Part shown: positions 33,809-42,539 of the stretch, piece by piece | Numbering within the stretch: position 1 is the stretch's first letter | Layout of the letters: each line of letters opens with the position of its first letter | Assembly (NCBI GenBank): GCA_029261795.1 | Contig: JAJDAP010000118.1 | Coordinates: 1-64,000 of the forward strand | Length of the DNA stretch: 64,000 nucleotides | Source: Deltaproteobacteria bacterium | GTDB lineage: Bacteria; Myxococcota_A; UBA9160; UBA6930 | Direction: 5' to 3' | Made by a program: the position numbers and the translations under genes | The notes under the pieces: generated by a model | What the model was told of the DNA's origin: nothing | Databases searched by the model: none | What the model saw: the letters and a program-made list of their open reading frames with translations, nothing else

Positions 33809-35170
33809 GTGCTGTTCTACGAATACGCCTTCTTATTCGTCTTTTTACCGTGCGTCTTGCTGGTCTATTACGCGTTGCCGAAGCGCGCCCAGAACGGCTG
33901 GTTGTTCGTCTCGAGTTGCGGATTCTACGCGGCCTCGAGCCTGAGCTTCCTGCCGCTCCTGCTGACCTCGATCGCGGTCGATTACTTCGCGGGTAGCCGA
34001 CTCGCCCGCGCCAGGGAAGGCGCACAGCGCAAGCTCTGGTTGGTTCTCTCTCTGCTGGTCAACCTCGGCATCCTGGCCTGGTTCAAGTACGCGGGCTTCC
34101 TTTCCTCGAGCTTGCGTGCACTGTTCGAAAGCGATGGCATCCCGCTGATCGAGGCGGTCCTTCCGATCGGAATCTCCTTCTACACCTTCCAGTCGATGAG
34201 CTACACGATCGACTTGTACCGCGGGCGCACCCGCCCGGTCGATTCGTTCCTCGACTTCGCAGCCTTCGTCACGATGTTCCCCCAGCTGATCGCCGGACCC
34301 ATCGTGCGCTTCTCGCACCTGAACGAACAGCTTCGCAGCCGTACGCACGAGTTGGACCGGTTTGCGAGTGGCCTCTTCACTTTCATCCTGGGTCTCGCCA
34401 AGAAACTCCTGGTGGCCGACACGTTGGCCGCGCTGGCGGCGCCCCTCTTCTTGCAGGGCCAACCCGGCTTCGTCGATGCGTGGATCGGAATGATCCTGTT
34501 CGCCGGCCAGATCTATTTCGACTTCTCCGGCTATTCGGACATGGCGATCGGTCTCGGGCGACTATTCGGCTTCGAGCTTCCCAAGAACTTCGATGCGCCC
34601 TACAAGGCGACATCCTTCTCCGATTTCTGGCGGCGCTGGCACATCACGCTCTCGAGCTGGCTCCGCGACTACCTCTACATCCCGCTTGGCGGGAATCGCC
34701 GCGGCAACGTCCGCACGTTCTTGAACCTCGCGATCACGATGTTGCTAGGCGGCCTCTGGCATGGCGCGAGCTGGAATTTCGTACTCTGGGGCGGGCTTCA
34801 CGGTGTGCTGCTGGCCGCGGAGCGTGCGCTGCGTAGCTGGCTACCGACGCCCCCGATCCTGGTGCGCCGCGCAATCGTTTTCATCGCCGTGGTCCTGGTC
34901 TGGACGCCGTTCAAGCTCGAAGCCTTCCCGCAGACCCTGGCCTGGTGGAGCGCCATGGCCGGACTCGAAGGAATCGGGCAGGCCACGCTCACACAGGGGA
35001 TGGGTGTCCTCGTCTTCCTCGGGCTCGCCTGGCTCCCGCCGCTCTTGAGGCCCGATTCGCGGCGCTTTCGTTTGCCTGAGCTGGCGGCCGTGGCCTCGCT
35101 CTTCGTGGTCGCACTGATCGTCGGCTACGGGCGCCTCGACCCTTCTCCCTTCTTGTACTTCCGGTTCTAG
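33809..35170 (+). CDS. MBOAT-family O-acyltransferase (AlgI-like)
   Basis: 453 residues with about eleven membrane segments. PIGISFYTFQSMSYTIDLYRG near 110, QLIAGPIVRF near 153, FDFSGYSDMAIGLGRLFGFELP near 235 and FWRRWHITLSSWLRDYLYIPLGG near 270 are the AlgI signatures; the catalytic His is in GGLWHGASWNFVLWGGLHG near 318. It moves acyl (usually acetyl) groups across the inner membrane for transfer to exported polysaccharide. GTG at 33809. The SGNH partner starts 3 bp after its stop. Confidence 0.92.
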   Translation: MLFYEYAFLFVFLPCVLLVYYALPKRAQNGWLFVSSCGFYAASSLSFLPLLLTSIAVDYFAGSRLARAREGAQRKLWLVLSLLVNLGILAWFKYAGFLSSSLRALFESDGIPLIEAVLPIGISFYTFQSMSYTIDLYRGRTRPVDSFLDFAAFVTMFPQLIAGPIVRFSHLNEQLRSRTHELDRFASGLFTFILGLAKKLLVADTLAALAAPLFLQGQPGFVDAWIGMILFAGQIYFDFSGYSDMAIGLGRLFGFELPKNFDAPYKATSFSDFWRRWHITLSSWLRDYLYIPLGGNRRGNVRTFLNLAITMLLGGLWHGASWNFVLWGGLHGVLLAAERALRSWLPTPPILVRRAIVFIAVVLVWTPFKLEAFPQTLAWWSAMAGLEGIGQATLTQGMGVLVFLGLAWLPPLLRPDSRRFRLPELAAVASLFVVALIVGYGRLDPSPFLYFRF

Positions 35171-35173
35171 CGG

Positions 35174-36286
35174 GTGCGCTCTTTGAACCAATCCCGACGC
35201 CTGGTCATCGTGATCGCACTGCTCTGGGTGTTCCTGGGCGGCTTTTCGCTGCTTCGCTTCTCGATGCCCGGGTTCCGCCCCTGGGAACGCATCTACGATG
35301 TCGAGGCGCGACACTTCGCGCCGGGTCGTCAGATCGAGATGAACGAGATCGGGGATCTCGGCTACAAGACCTGGAACCGCGGACTACAGGCCCAACGAGA
35401 AACACGCTTCTCCACGGATCGCTGGGGCTACCGAAACCCGAGCGACATCGTGGCACCCGAGGTCGTCGTCATCGGCGACTCCTACGTGGCGGGCTCCGGC
35501 CTGTCCGACGAAGAGACCGTTTCCGTTCGACTCGCCGAGCGGCTCGGCGCGCCTGTCTACAACTTCGCGGGCGAAGTGCTGAACGCGCCCGCGCTCTTCA
35601 TGCGCGATCCGCGCTTCGTAGCGCAGCGACCCGGGGTCGTGATCTGGGCGCCGGTCGCGCGCGGTATCTCGGCCCAACCGTTGTTCTTCAAGGAGAGCGA
35701 GCCGAGACCCCGATCGCTCGGAGAATGGCTCTCGGATTCGAGCCAAGTGATCAGCGCGGCCGTCGAGCGGGTCAACCGGGACAACGGCCTGGTGCGCGAG
35801 GCGCGCTTCGCCGTGCAGGGTCTCGTCGGGAGGTGGCGCGAGACGCCGCGGGTCCGCCAGCTCGCGAACGGAGACACGGTGCTCGCGCTGAGCCTCTGGG
35901 AGCAGAATCTGTTGGCCACACCGGAACAACGCAACGTGGCCCACTGCATCGAGATGGTCACGACCTTTTCGCAGATCCTGGAGCGGGTCGGTGTACGGTT
36001 CGTGTTCAGTCCGGTTCCCGAATCGGGCACGATCTATCCGGAGATCTTCGACGCCGCGGAGCGCAGCAGGTTGCCGCGCGATGCGTTCCTCGATCAGTTG
36101 ATCGCGGGCGTCCGAGCACGTGGCGTCGAGGTCGTCGACCTGAAGGAGGTCTATCTCCGCTCGCCGACGCCCTACCTGTACCTCCCCGATGATTCGCACT
36201 GGAACGCGCGCGCCGCCGATCTCGCGGCGGCGGCCTGGGCCCGAAATCTTCGCGTCGTGCCGGCGGCGCAGTCCGAACGGCCCTGA
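35174..36286 (+). CDS. SGNH/AlgX-like O-acetyltransferase partner
   Basis: 370 residues. One N-terminal membrane anchor (residues ~10-30) puts the rest in the periplasm. VVIGDSYVAGSGL near 97 has the nucleophile Ser and DDSHWNARAADL near 338 the Asp-x-x-His pair of SGNH hydrolases. Such proteins take acyl groups from an MBOAT such as the gene just upstream and put them on a glycan, as AlgJ/AlgX do. GTG start at 35174. Confidence 0.85.
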   Translation: MRSLNQSRRLVIVIALLWVFLGGFSLLRFSMPGFRPWERIYDVEARHFAPGRQIEMNEIGDLGYKTWNRGLQAQRETRFSTDRWGYRNPSDIVAPEVVVIGDSYVAGSGLSDEETVSVRLAERLGAPVYNFAGEVLNAPALFMRDPRFVAQRPGVVIWAPVARGISAQPLFFKESEPRPRSLGEWLSDSSQVISAAVERVNRDNGLVREARFAVQGLVGRWRETPRVRQLANGDTVLALSLWEQNLLATPEQRNVAHCIEMVTTFSQILERVGVRFVFSPVPESGTIYPEIFDAAERSRLPRDAFLDQLIAGVRARGVEVVDLKEVYLRSPTPYLYLPDDSHWNARAADLAAAAWARNLRVVPAAQSERP

Positions 36287-36301
36287 TTCGCAGTCCGACC
36301 C

Positions 36302-36317
36302 CGGGCTCGTGAGCCCG
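36302..36317. terminator. Hairpin between convergent genes
   Basis: CGGGCTC-GT-GAGCCCG, a perfect 7-bp stem in the 42-bp gap between the SGNH gene and the convergent globin gene. No T-run. Just before it CGCAGTCCGA occurs at 36268 and again at 36289; GCAGTCCGACCCC resembles the outer end of the 17261 palindrome arm and may be a decayed REP fragment. Confidence 0.45.
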
Positions 36318-36328
36318 AACTCACCTGC

Positions 36329-36763
36329 TCACTTCGGGTCGCGACTTACCTGGACGATCCGCTCGGCCGGCACGCCAAGTTCGCGAAGCAGATAACTGCA
36401 GAACCCCGGCGCGAAGTCCTGCTCTTCGAGCGCGCGCTCCATGCACAGCAACCACGCATCCCGTTCCTTCGGGCCGACACGAAGGTGCGCGTGCGCGCTG
36501 GGTAGTTTGATCGGCCCATACTTCTCGGAATAGAGCTTCGGCCCGTTCAGCCAGCCGCACAGGAAACGCGAGAGCTTGTCTCGCGATTCCGTGAGATCCC
36601 GCGGATGCATCCGGCGAATCAACGCGGCCTCGGGCAGCTCCTCCATCTGGCGATAGAAGGCATCCACGAGCCGCGTGATGCCCTCGCGCTCGCCGGCGGC
36701 AAGATAGGAGGCATCCTCCACACCATAGGTGGGTTGGGATTGCGCGGGGGCTCGTTGGCTCAA
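36329..36763 (-). CDS. Truncated haemoglobin, group II
   Basis: About 144 residues. EGITRLVDAFYRQMEELPEAALIRRMHP, then DKLSRFLCGWLNGPKLYSEKYGPIKLPSAHAHLRVGPKERDAWLLCMERAL is the 2-on-2 globin core; the His in HAHLRVG is the likely proximal haem ligand and Trp at DAWLLC is the group II G8 Trp. The role is usually O2/NO binding or peroxide chemistry. Start TTG at 36763 (GGAG upstream) is a choice; GTG at YGVED is another. Confidence 0.85.
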   Translation of the reverse strand: MSQRAPAQSQPTYGVEDASYLAAGEREGITRLVDAFYRQMEELPEAALIRRMHPRDLTESRDKLSRFLCGWLNGPKLYSEKYGPIKLPSAHAHLRVGPKERDAWLLCMERALEEQDFAPGFCSYLLRELGVPAERIVQVSRDPK

Positions 36764-36949
36764 GTCGCTGGGGCTCCATCTGTCATGACTTCCCGCGGCG
36801 CATTGCGCGGATCGAGAACATAACGGAGCCGGGCTTCGATATTGGCCCCCAGGCTTCACGACACTGCTCGGGGACGCACCGGGCTCGCCGAAACCGATCG
36901 GTGACGTCGGGAGTACTGTCAATCGACCCATTGATTGGACCCATGACCC

Positions 36950-37180
36950 ATGAAGATCCATGCCCTCGCGATTGCCGTTTCCATGCTGATTTCACTGGGC
37001 CCAGGCTGCGCCTCCGCAGAAAAGGCTCCCGACCCGTGCCAGCAGGGCGAGAGCTACGACGCGAAAATTTGCGCGGAAAAACTGGCCAACGACGCCGAGC
37101 GGGCAGAGCGGCAGAAGCGCCGACGCGAACGAACCCGTTTCCCCAGCGGCAACAGCGGGCGCCGCCCCAGTTCCTACTAG
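36950..37180 (+). CDS. Small exported hypothetical protein
   Basis: 76 residues: a hydrophobic signal (MKIHALAIAVSMLISLGPGCASA) with a lipoprotein-like Cys, then a short charged domain with two more Cys (DPCQQGE, KICAEKL) and an Arg-rich tail. Function unknown. No ribosome site; instead GACCCAT occurs three times (36925, 36938, 36945), the last covering the start codon, and CAATC/GATTG form an inverted repeat around 36920-36937. Confidence 0.55.
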   Translation: MKIHALAIAVSMLISLGPGCASAEKAPDPCQQGESYDAKICAEKLANDAERAERQKRRRERTRFPSGNSGRRPSSY

Positions 37181-37186
37181 TCCGCC

Positions 37187-38476
37187 GTGATCGAGCGCAG
37201 CAACCTGCCGGTTCAGGTCGCAGGCCTCTTGCTGGTCGGCATCGCCCTGGCAGTCGGCTTCGGTCACGTCGGAGCCTATGCGGCGATCCCTGCGGCGGCA
37301 CTTTGGTGGTTTGCGGGCCACCAGGAGTTGCGCGCGGGACCGCGCGGCCAGCTCACCTGGATGTTCGGTGTCGCGCTCGCGCTCCACGTTGGCGTCGCGT
37401 CATCGGGCTTCCAGAGCAACGACCTCCATCGGTATCTTTGGGAAGGCACGGTCCAGCTCCACGGGTTCAGCCCGTACGCGACGGCACCCGACGCGGCCGT
37501 GCTCACCCCGCTACGAGACGCCCGGTTCAACCTCGTTGCGTTCCCGGAACTCCCCTCCATCTATCCGCCACTGGCACAGCTGACTTTCCTGTCGGCCGCA
37601 GCAGCCGGATGGACGGAGACCGGGTACCGAAACGGCATCATCCTCGCGAGCCTCGCGCTCACCGGATTGATCGCCCTATGGCTGCGCGCGACGGGCCGAC
37701 CGGTCGACCGGGTGCTCTTCTATGCGTGGAGCCCGGTGGCCGTCCTCGCTGCCGTGGGAGGGCACATCGACGTCCTGATGGCAGCCGCGCTGGTCGGCTT
37801 CGTGTGGGCGTGGGAATCGGGTCGCTTCCGGCTTGCTGGCGCCATGCTAGGCGTGGGGGTTCTCGCGAAGACGATGGCCCTCCTGCTGATTCCCTGGGCC
37901 CTCTGGCGTCGTCCGCGCGTGATCTTGGCGATCACAGTTCCGATCGTGGCGCTCGGCTATGCGCCGTACCTGAAGGCTGGGAACGTACTCGGCTCGCTAC
38001 TGACCTTCGCAGGCGATTTCCGCTTCAACGCCACGGCCTACGAAGCCCTGCTGCCGCTCCTGGGCTCGGCAACGGGCCTCTTTGCCGCGACCTTGCTGGG
38101 CTTCTGGGTGGTGTGGTGCATGCTGCGCGTGGAATCGCCGGCAGATATGGTCGTGCGTGTCCTCGGCGGCCTGCTGCTGCTCGCTCCGGTCGTCCACTAT
38201 TGGTATGCGACCTGGCTTCTCGCCGTCCTGCCCGGTGTCCGAAGCGCCAGGCTTCGTGTCTTCGTGCTGGCCTGGGTGGCTTCGCTGGCGGCGCTGGTTC
38301 CCCTCTACCTGGCGATTGCCAACGGAACGCCGCAGCCCTCGGCGATGCCGTTGATCGCGATCGAGCTGGGGCTCCCGCTCGTCGCGCTTGCCGCCTACAC
38401 GCTGCGCGAAGCCGCTTCGCGCAAGAGCCATGGAGAGGATTCGCCGTGCGCCACGATCGCATCATCGTTGCCGTGA
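37187..38476 (+). CDS. GT-C family polyprenyl-sugar glycosyltransferase
   Basis: 429 residues, about eleven membrane helices. SNDLHRYLWEGTVQLHGFSPY near 83 is the first-loop acidic motif of GT87/MptA-like mannosyltransferases, and PSIYPPLAQ near 125 is also typical. It would move a sugar from polyprenyl phosphate onto a periplasmic acceptor. GTG at 37187, 6 bp after the small exported gene. The GT2 gene overlapping its end could make the donor. Confidence 0.78.
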   Translation: MIERSNLPVQVAGLLLVGIALAVGFGHVGAYAAIPAAALWWFAGHQELRAGPRGQLTWMFGVALALHVGVASSGFQSNDLHRYLWEGTVQLHGFSPYATAPDAAVLTPLRDARFNLVAFPELPSIYPPLAQLTFLSAAAAGWTETGYRNGIILASLALTGLIALWLRATGRPVDRVLFYAWSPVAVLAAVGGHIDVLMAAALVGFVWAWESGRFRLAGAMLGVGVLAKTMALLLIPWALWRRPRVILAITVPIVALGYAPYLKAGNVLGSLLTFAGDFRFNATAYEALLPLLGSATGLFAATLLGFWVVWCMLRVESPADMVVRVLGGLLLLAPVVHYWYATWLLAVLPGVRSARLRVFVLAWVASLAALVPLYLAIANGTPQPSAMPLIAIELGLPLVALAAYTLREAASRKSHGEDSPCATIASSLP

Positions 38477-39309
38477 TTCCGGCGCTCAACGAGGAACGCG
38501 CGCTAGGCGGCGTCCTCGCTCGCATGCCCGCCTGGATCGACGCGGTCATCGTCGCCGACAACGGCTCGACGGATGCGACCACCGCGATCGCGCGGGAGCT
38601 CGGGGCCTGTGTGGTGCGAGAAGACGAGCGCGGCTACGGCGCAGCCTGCCAGGCCGGCATCGCCGTGCTGAGCGGACGGATGCGCAGGGACGACGTCGTG
38701 GTATTCCTGGACGCCGACGGCAGTGACGATCCCGGCGAGATGGCCAGCGTCGTCGATCCCGTACTGGTGGGAGCAGCAGATCTCGTGGTCGGCGCACGGC
38801 TCGGGCGCGAAGGGATGCCAGCGCACCAGAGGCTCGGAACCCGCCTGATCGTCGCGTTGCTGCGTGCCGGTTTTGCGCGAGCCGTGACCGACCTCGGACC
38901 CTATCGCGCGATCCGGTGGAACACGTTGCTCGAACTCGGCATGCGTGATCGCGGCTTCGCCTGGACCGCAGAGATGCAGGCGCGCGCGTTCCGAAGGGAC
39001 CTCCGTGTCTGCGAGGTGCCGGTCTCCTGGCGGCCCGGAGACGGCGTTTCGACCATCTCGGGCACCCTGCGTGGCTCATTGCGTGCGGGGCGCGATCTCT
39101 CGCTCGCCGTCCTACACCACGCGGTCGCGATGCGATGGGAGCGGCTGACTCGACGGCCCCTGCGGACTTCGGACCAGAAGACTCTCACACCCCTCCGGCC
39201 TCCCGTGGGGCGGAGTGACGTTTCGGTTGCCGGCGCATCGAACCGTCAACGCAAAGGAGCTAAACGATGTCATTTCCCCTCCCGTACCAGATCGCAAGAT
39301 TCGCGCTGA
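38446..39309 (+). CDS. Family-2 glycosyltransferase
   Basis: 287 residues. IIVAVIPALNEERALGGVLARMP start, AVIVADNGSTDATTAIA, RGYGAACQAGI and VVFLDADGSDDPGEM give the GT-A fold of dolichol-phosphate-sugar synthase-like enzymes. GTG 38446 is chosen because GGAGAGG lies 8 bases upstream; it overlaps the preceding gene by 31 bp. The last 40 residues are Arg-rich and overlap the next gene by 43 bp, so the true tail may have been lengthened by loss of an earlier stop. Confidence 0.85.
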   Translation: MRHDRIIVAVIPALNEERALGGVLARMPAWIDAVIVADNGSTDATTAIARELGACVVREDERGYGAACQAGIAVLSGRMRRDDVVVFLDADGSDDPGEMASVVDPVLVGAADLVVGARLGREGMPAHQRLGTRLIVALLRAGFARAVTDLGPYRAIRWNTLLELGMRDRGFAWTAEMQARAFRRDLRVCEVPVSWRPGDGVSTISGTLRGSLRAGRDLSLAVLHHAVAMRWERLTRRPLRTSDQKTLTPLRPPVGRSDVSVAGASNRQRKGAKRCHFPSRTRSQDSR

Positions 39310-39701
39310 TCGCCCTCACGGCGGTTCTTCTTTCCAGCCCTGCCTCGAGCCAGGAGGTGCATCCGGACCACGCCGGATACAACACCCACGTCGTCGGAAT
39401 CTCGCCGAATGGCCTGCTTCCAACCGTCAAGCAGATCACACCCGAGGACGCGTTCGGCTGGCTCAACTACTCGGCGAGCAACGCTTCGATCAGTTTCGAG
39501 CAGGACATCGTGGCGCACATGACCTGCCGCGAGCCGAGCCCCTTCCAGCTGCGTGGCGACCGCTTGACGGCCCCCCAGGTTCCGAGCGGTGGTTATGCGA
39601 CCTTGTGCAGCCTCGCGCCCGGTGAATACGACTACCAGGTCGAACTCGCGGGCAGCAAGAAGACACTGCTCGGAAAGATCGTGGTGGTTCCAGCCAGCTA
39701 G
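39267..39701 (+). CDS. Exported beta-sandwich protein, possibly cupredoxin-like
   Basis: 144 residues with signal peptide ending SSPASSQ. The later part CSLAPGEYDYQVEL recalls the Cys-loop and last strand of cupredoxins, and ISFEQDIVAHMTC could supply more ligands, but the usual Met/His pattern is incomplete, so copper binding is only possible. A strong AAAGGAG site precedes ATG 39267, which is inside the end of the GT2 gene. Function unknown. Confidence 0.6.
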   Translation: MSFPLPYQIARFALIALTAVLLSSPASSQEVHPDHAGYNTHVVGISPNGLLPTVKQITPEDAFGWLNYSASNASISFEQDIVAHMTCREPSPFQLRGDRLTAPQVPSGGYATLCSLAPGEYDYQVELAGSKKTLLGKIVVVPAS

Positions 39702-39726
39702 CTGCTGGCCATGAACCGCTAGCTGG
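39694..39726. terminator. Inverted repeat spanning both convergent stop codons
   Basis: CCAGCTAGC (39694-39702) and GCTAGCTGG (39718-39726) are exact 9-bp inverted repeats. The left arm contains the TAG of the cupredoxin-like gene and the right arm the TAG of the M20 gene on the other strand. Probable shared terminator. Confidence 0.5.
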
Positions 39727-40906
39727 GGTGAGACGCGAGGAAGCGTAGAGCGATGGCAGCGTGCAGCGCGGTGCCGTAGGCCATCCCCTCTTCGTCGAGC
39801 ATCATGCGGTTGGAATGGCAGGGTGCTGGATCCTGGACTCCCGGTGGGCGGACGCCCAGGAAGAACATCGCGCCCGGCTTCTCGTTCAGGACATAGGAGA
39901 AATCCTCCGCCCCCATGACCGGCGCCGGGAACTCGAAGACACCTCGGTCCCCTAGCAACTCGGTCGCGACGCCGCGGGCGAATGATTCGAAGTCTGCATC
40001 GTTCGACGTCACCGGGTAGCCCACCTGCAGGTCGACGTCGGACGTGAGACCGTGCGCCCTGGCCACACCATCTATGATGCGGTGGAGCCCCTGATGTGCC
40101 TTCTCGCGCGATCGCTCGGAGAGCGAACGAATCGTCCCCGCCAGCTTGGCTCGCTCCGGAATCACGTTGGAGGTCGTACCCGCGTGGATCGATGCCACGG
40201 TCAGTACCACTGGATCCGTTGCGGGAATCTCGCGGGTGACGAAGCTCTGGAGGGCCTGGACGATCTCGCACGCTGCCGGAATCGGATCCAGGCAGTCGTG
40301 GGGCATCGAGGCATGGCCGCCCTTCCCGACGATGCTTGCTTCGAAGAAATCGGCTGACGCGAGCAGCGGCCCCGGGCGGGTGCCGATCTTGCCGCTCGGA
40401 AGCAGCGGCGTGATGTGGAGCGCGAAAGCCGAATCGAAGGCGGGCATTCCCTCTTCGAGCATGATCTTGGCGCCGCCGTAGCCTTCCTCACCGGGTTGGA
40501 ACATGAAGAGCACGTTCCCGGTGAGTTCCTGCTGTCGTTCGCAGAGAAGCCTGGCCGCACCGGCGAGCATGGCGACGTGGCTGTCATGTCCGCAGGCGTG
40601 CATGGCGCCTTCGCGCTTCGACCGGAAGGGAAGGTCCGTGTCCTCGGGCATCGGTAATGCGTCCATGTCGCCGCGCAGCAACACGGTCGGGCCCGGCCGG
40701 GCACCGACGAGACGGGCGACGACGCCGCTGGTGCGCTGGTGACATTCGATCTCGAGCGGCAAGCCATCGAGCGCAGCGAGGATCTTGGCGCGGGTCTCGG
40801 GAAGCTCGAGCCCCAGCTCGGGTTCCTGATGGATGCGACGGCGAAGCTCGACAACCTCGGGTTGCAGGTCGCGGGCGGCGGCGAGAATGGGTTCGAGTTC
40901 TGACAT
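39719..40906 (-). CDS. M20-family amidohydrolase (hippurate-hydrolase type)
   Basis: 395 residues. Metal-binding GAMHACGHDSHVAMLAGAA near 103 and FQPGEEGYGGAKIMLEEG near 140 with the general-base Glu; dimerisation domain starts VGKGGHASMPHDCLDPI near 190; FPAPVMGAEDFSYVL near 350. It hydrolyses N-acyl amino acids or similar amides. ATG at 40906. Divergent from the ligase at 40974. Confidence 0.92.
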   Translation of the reverse strand: MSELEPILAAARDLQPEVVELRRRIHQEPELGLELPETRAKILAALDGLPLEIECHQRTSGVVARLVGARPGPTVLLRGDMDALPMPEDTDLPFRSKREGAMHACGHDSHVAMLAGAARLLCERQQELTGNVLFMFQPGEEGYGGAKIMLEEGMPAFDSAFALHITPLLPSGKIGTRPGPLLASADFFEASIVGKGGHASMPHDCLDPIPAACEIVQALQSFVTREIPATDPVVLTVASIHAGTTSNVIPERAKLAGTIRSLSERSREKAHQGLHRIIDGVARAHGLTSDVDLQVGYPVTSNDADFESFARGVATELLGDRGVFEFPAPVMGAEDFSYVLNEKPGAMFFLGVRPPGVQDPAPCHSNRMMLDEEGMAYGTALHAAIALRFLASHPS

Positions 40907-40973
40907 GGCCGGATCATCGCACAGCGCGCCGTGCCTCTGGCGGCCGAGCATTCGATGCCGCAGCCTCCCGTCC

Positions 40974-42536
40974 GTGGAAGCCCTGGCCCAGCGCATCGAC
41001 GCACTCGCCCGATCGAAGCCCGATGGCATCGCGTTCGTCTGTGAAACCGCCTCGCTCAGCTGGCGAGATTATGCGTCGCAGTCGGATCGGTTCGCCGCGC
41101 ACCTGATCGGGTTGGGTCTCGCTCCCGGTGATCGGGTCGCCGTCATGTTGCCTGACGGCCCCGGCGTGCACGTGGCCTTCGTCGGCTGCGAAAAGGCCGG
41201 CCTGGTGGTGATGGGCATCGGACCGCGCGCGGGCACCGACGAGATCCGGCATCTGATCTCGCGCTCCGGCGCCAGCGCGCTGGTCACCCGCGCGGGGTGG
41301 CGCGGAGAAGACTTGGGGGCACTGTTCCGATCGCTCGCCAAGACCACGCCTTCCCTCCGCGAACACGTGCAGGTGGAAGCCCAGCTCGAGATCGGAGACG
41401 CTTGTTATGCCGGCGCAGCCGCACCCGATCTCGGAGCTCTCTCCGAGCGGGCCCTCGGCGTCGACGATCTGTTCCTGCTGAACTCGACCTCGGGGACCAC
41501 GGGCCTGCCGAAATGCGTGACGCACCACCAGGGCCGTTGGTTCAATTTCCACGATCTCGCGGTCGAGAGTGGGGAGATGACACGGGACGATGTGTTCCTC
41601 TCGGCCCTGCCTGCCCCGTTCGGCTTCGGGCTGTGGACGGCTCACTTCACGCCGGCCACACTCGGCGCCCCCTGCATCGTGATGGAACGCTTCACGCCGG
41701 AGAACATGACTGCCGCGATCGAGCGACACCGGGTAACGGTGCTCGCCGCGGTCTCGACCCAGTTCATCATGATGCTGAACTCGCCGACGCTCGAGAAGCA
41801 CGATCTCTCTTCCCTACGAGCGCTCTACACCGGCGGCGAAGCGGTGCCCTACGAACGCGCGGCCGAGTTCGAGGAGCGCACGGGCGCTTCCGTGCTCCAG
41901 TTCTACGGATCGAACGAGACCGGAGCGCTGTCGCGCACGACCACGACCGACACGCGAGAAAAGCGCCTCCGAACTGCCGGCCGGCTGATCGATTCGATGA
42001 ATGTCCGGCTGTTCGACGACAACTTGAACGACGTCACGGAGAGCGGCGAAGGTCAGCCGGGCTGCAAGGGCCCGCTGGCGAGCCACGGCTACTGGGACGA
42101 CGCCGAAGCCAACGCCAGACTGTTTACCGACGCCGGTTGGATCCTGACTGGCGATATCTGCCGGGTAGACGCCGAGGGCTACCTCTCGGTGGTCGGGCGG
42201 ACGGCGGACTTCATCATTCGGGGCGGCAAGAATATCAGCGGACCTGCTGTCGAAGGCGTCGTCGGCGGTCATCCCTCCGTCGCACTCGCCGCTGCCGTTG
42301 CGATGCCGGATCCGGTCTTCGGCGAACGCGTCTGCGTCTACGTCGAGCTACGCGCGGGAGCCACCCTTTCCCTGGAAATGCTGGTCGCGCATCTCGAGGC
42401 GCAGGGCGTTACCCGTGAGTGGTTTCCGGAACGGCTCGTCGTGCTCGACGAGCTGCCACGAGCGTCGGGAGGCAAGGTGGCAAAGGGCGCCCTGCGAGAA
42501 GACATCGCGCGGCGGCTGGCCCAGGAATCCGGCTGA
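40974..42536 (+). CDS. Acyl-CoA ligase (AMP-dependent)
   Basis: About 520 residues. LLNSTSGTTGLPKCVTHHQG near 165 is the P-loop, QFYGSNETGALS near 318, GDICRVDAEGYLSVVGRTADFIIRGGKNISG near 400 and PRASGGKVAKGALRED the C-terminal catalytic Lys. Substrate unknown. GTG at 40974 is a choice based on where homology begins; no ATG fits. Tail to tail with the LLM oxidoreductase, 3 bp apart. Confidence 0.86.
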   Translation: MEALAQRIDALARSKPDGIAFVCETASLSWRDYASQSDRFAAHLIGLGLAPGDRVAVMLPDGPGVHVAFVGCEKAGLVVMGIGPRAGTDEIRHLISRSGASALVTRAGWRGEDLGALFRSLAKTTPSLREHVQVEAQLEIGDACYAGAAAPDLGALSERALGVDDLFLLNSTSGTTGLPKCVTHHQGRWFNFHDLAVESGEMTRDDVFLSALPAPFGFGLWTAHFTPATLGAPCIVMERFTPENMTAAIERHRVTVLAAVSTQFIMMLNSPTLEKHDLSSLRALYTGGEAVPYERAAEFEERTGASVLQFYGSNETGALSRTTTTDTREKRLRTAGRLIDSMNVRLFDDNLNDVTESGEGQPGCKGPLASHGYWDDAEANARLFTDAGWILTGDICRVDAEGYLSVVGRTADFIIRGGKNISGPAVEGVVGGHPSVALAAAVAMPDPVFGERVCVYVELRAGATLSLEMLVAHLEAQGVTREWFPERLVVLDELPRASGGKVAKGALREDIARRLAQESG

Positions 42537-42539
42537 CGC

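Noticed and set aside
32868-34025. 385-residue minus-strand frame over the transposase
   Set aside because: Arg/Ser-rich shadow frame; the plus-strand product has the HUH and Tyr motifs.
36901-39309. 802-residue frame covering several genes
   Set aside because: Only the last 287 residues (GT2) show a family; the first part is a shadow of the GT-C gene.
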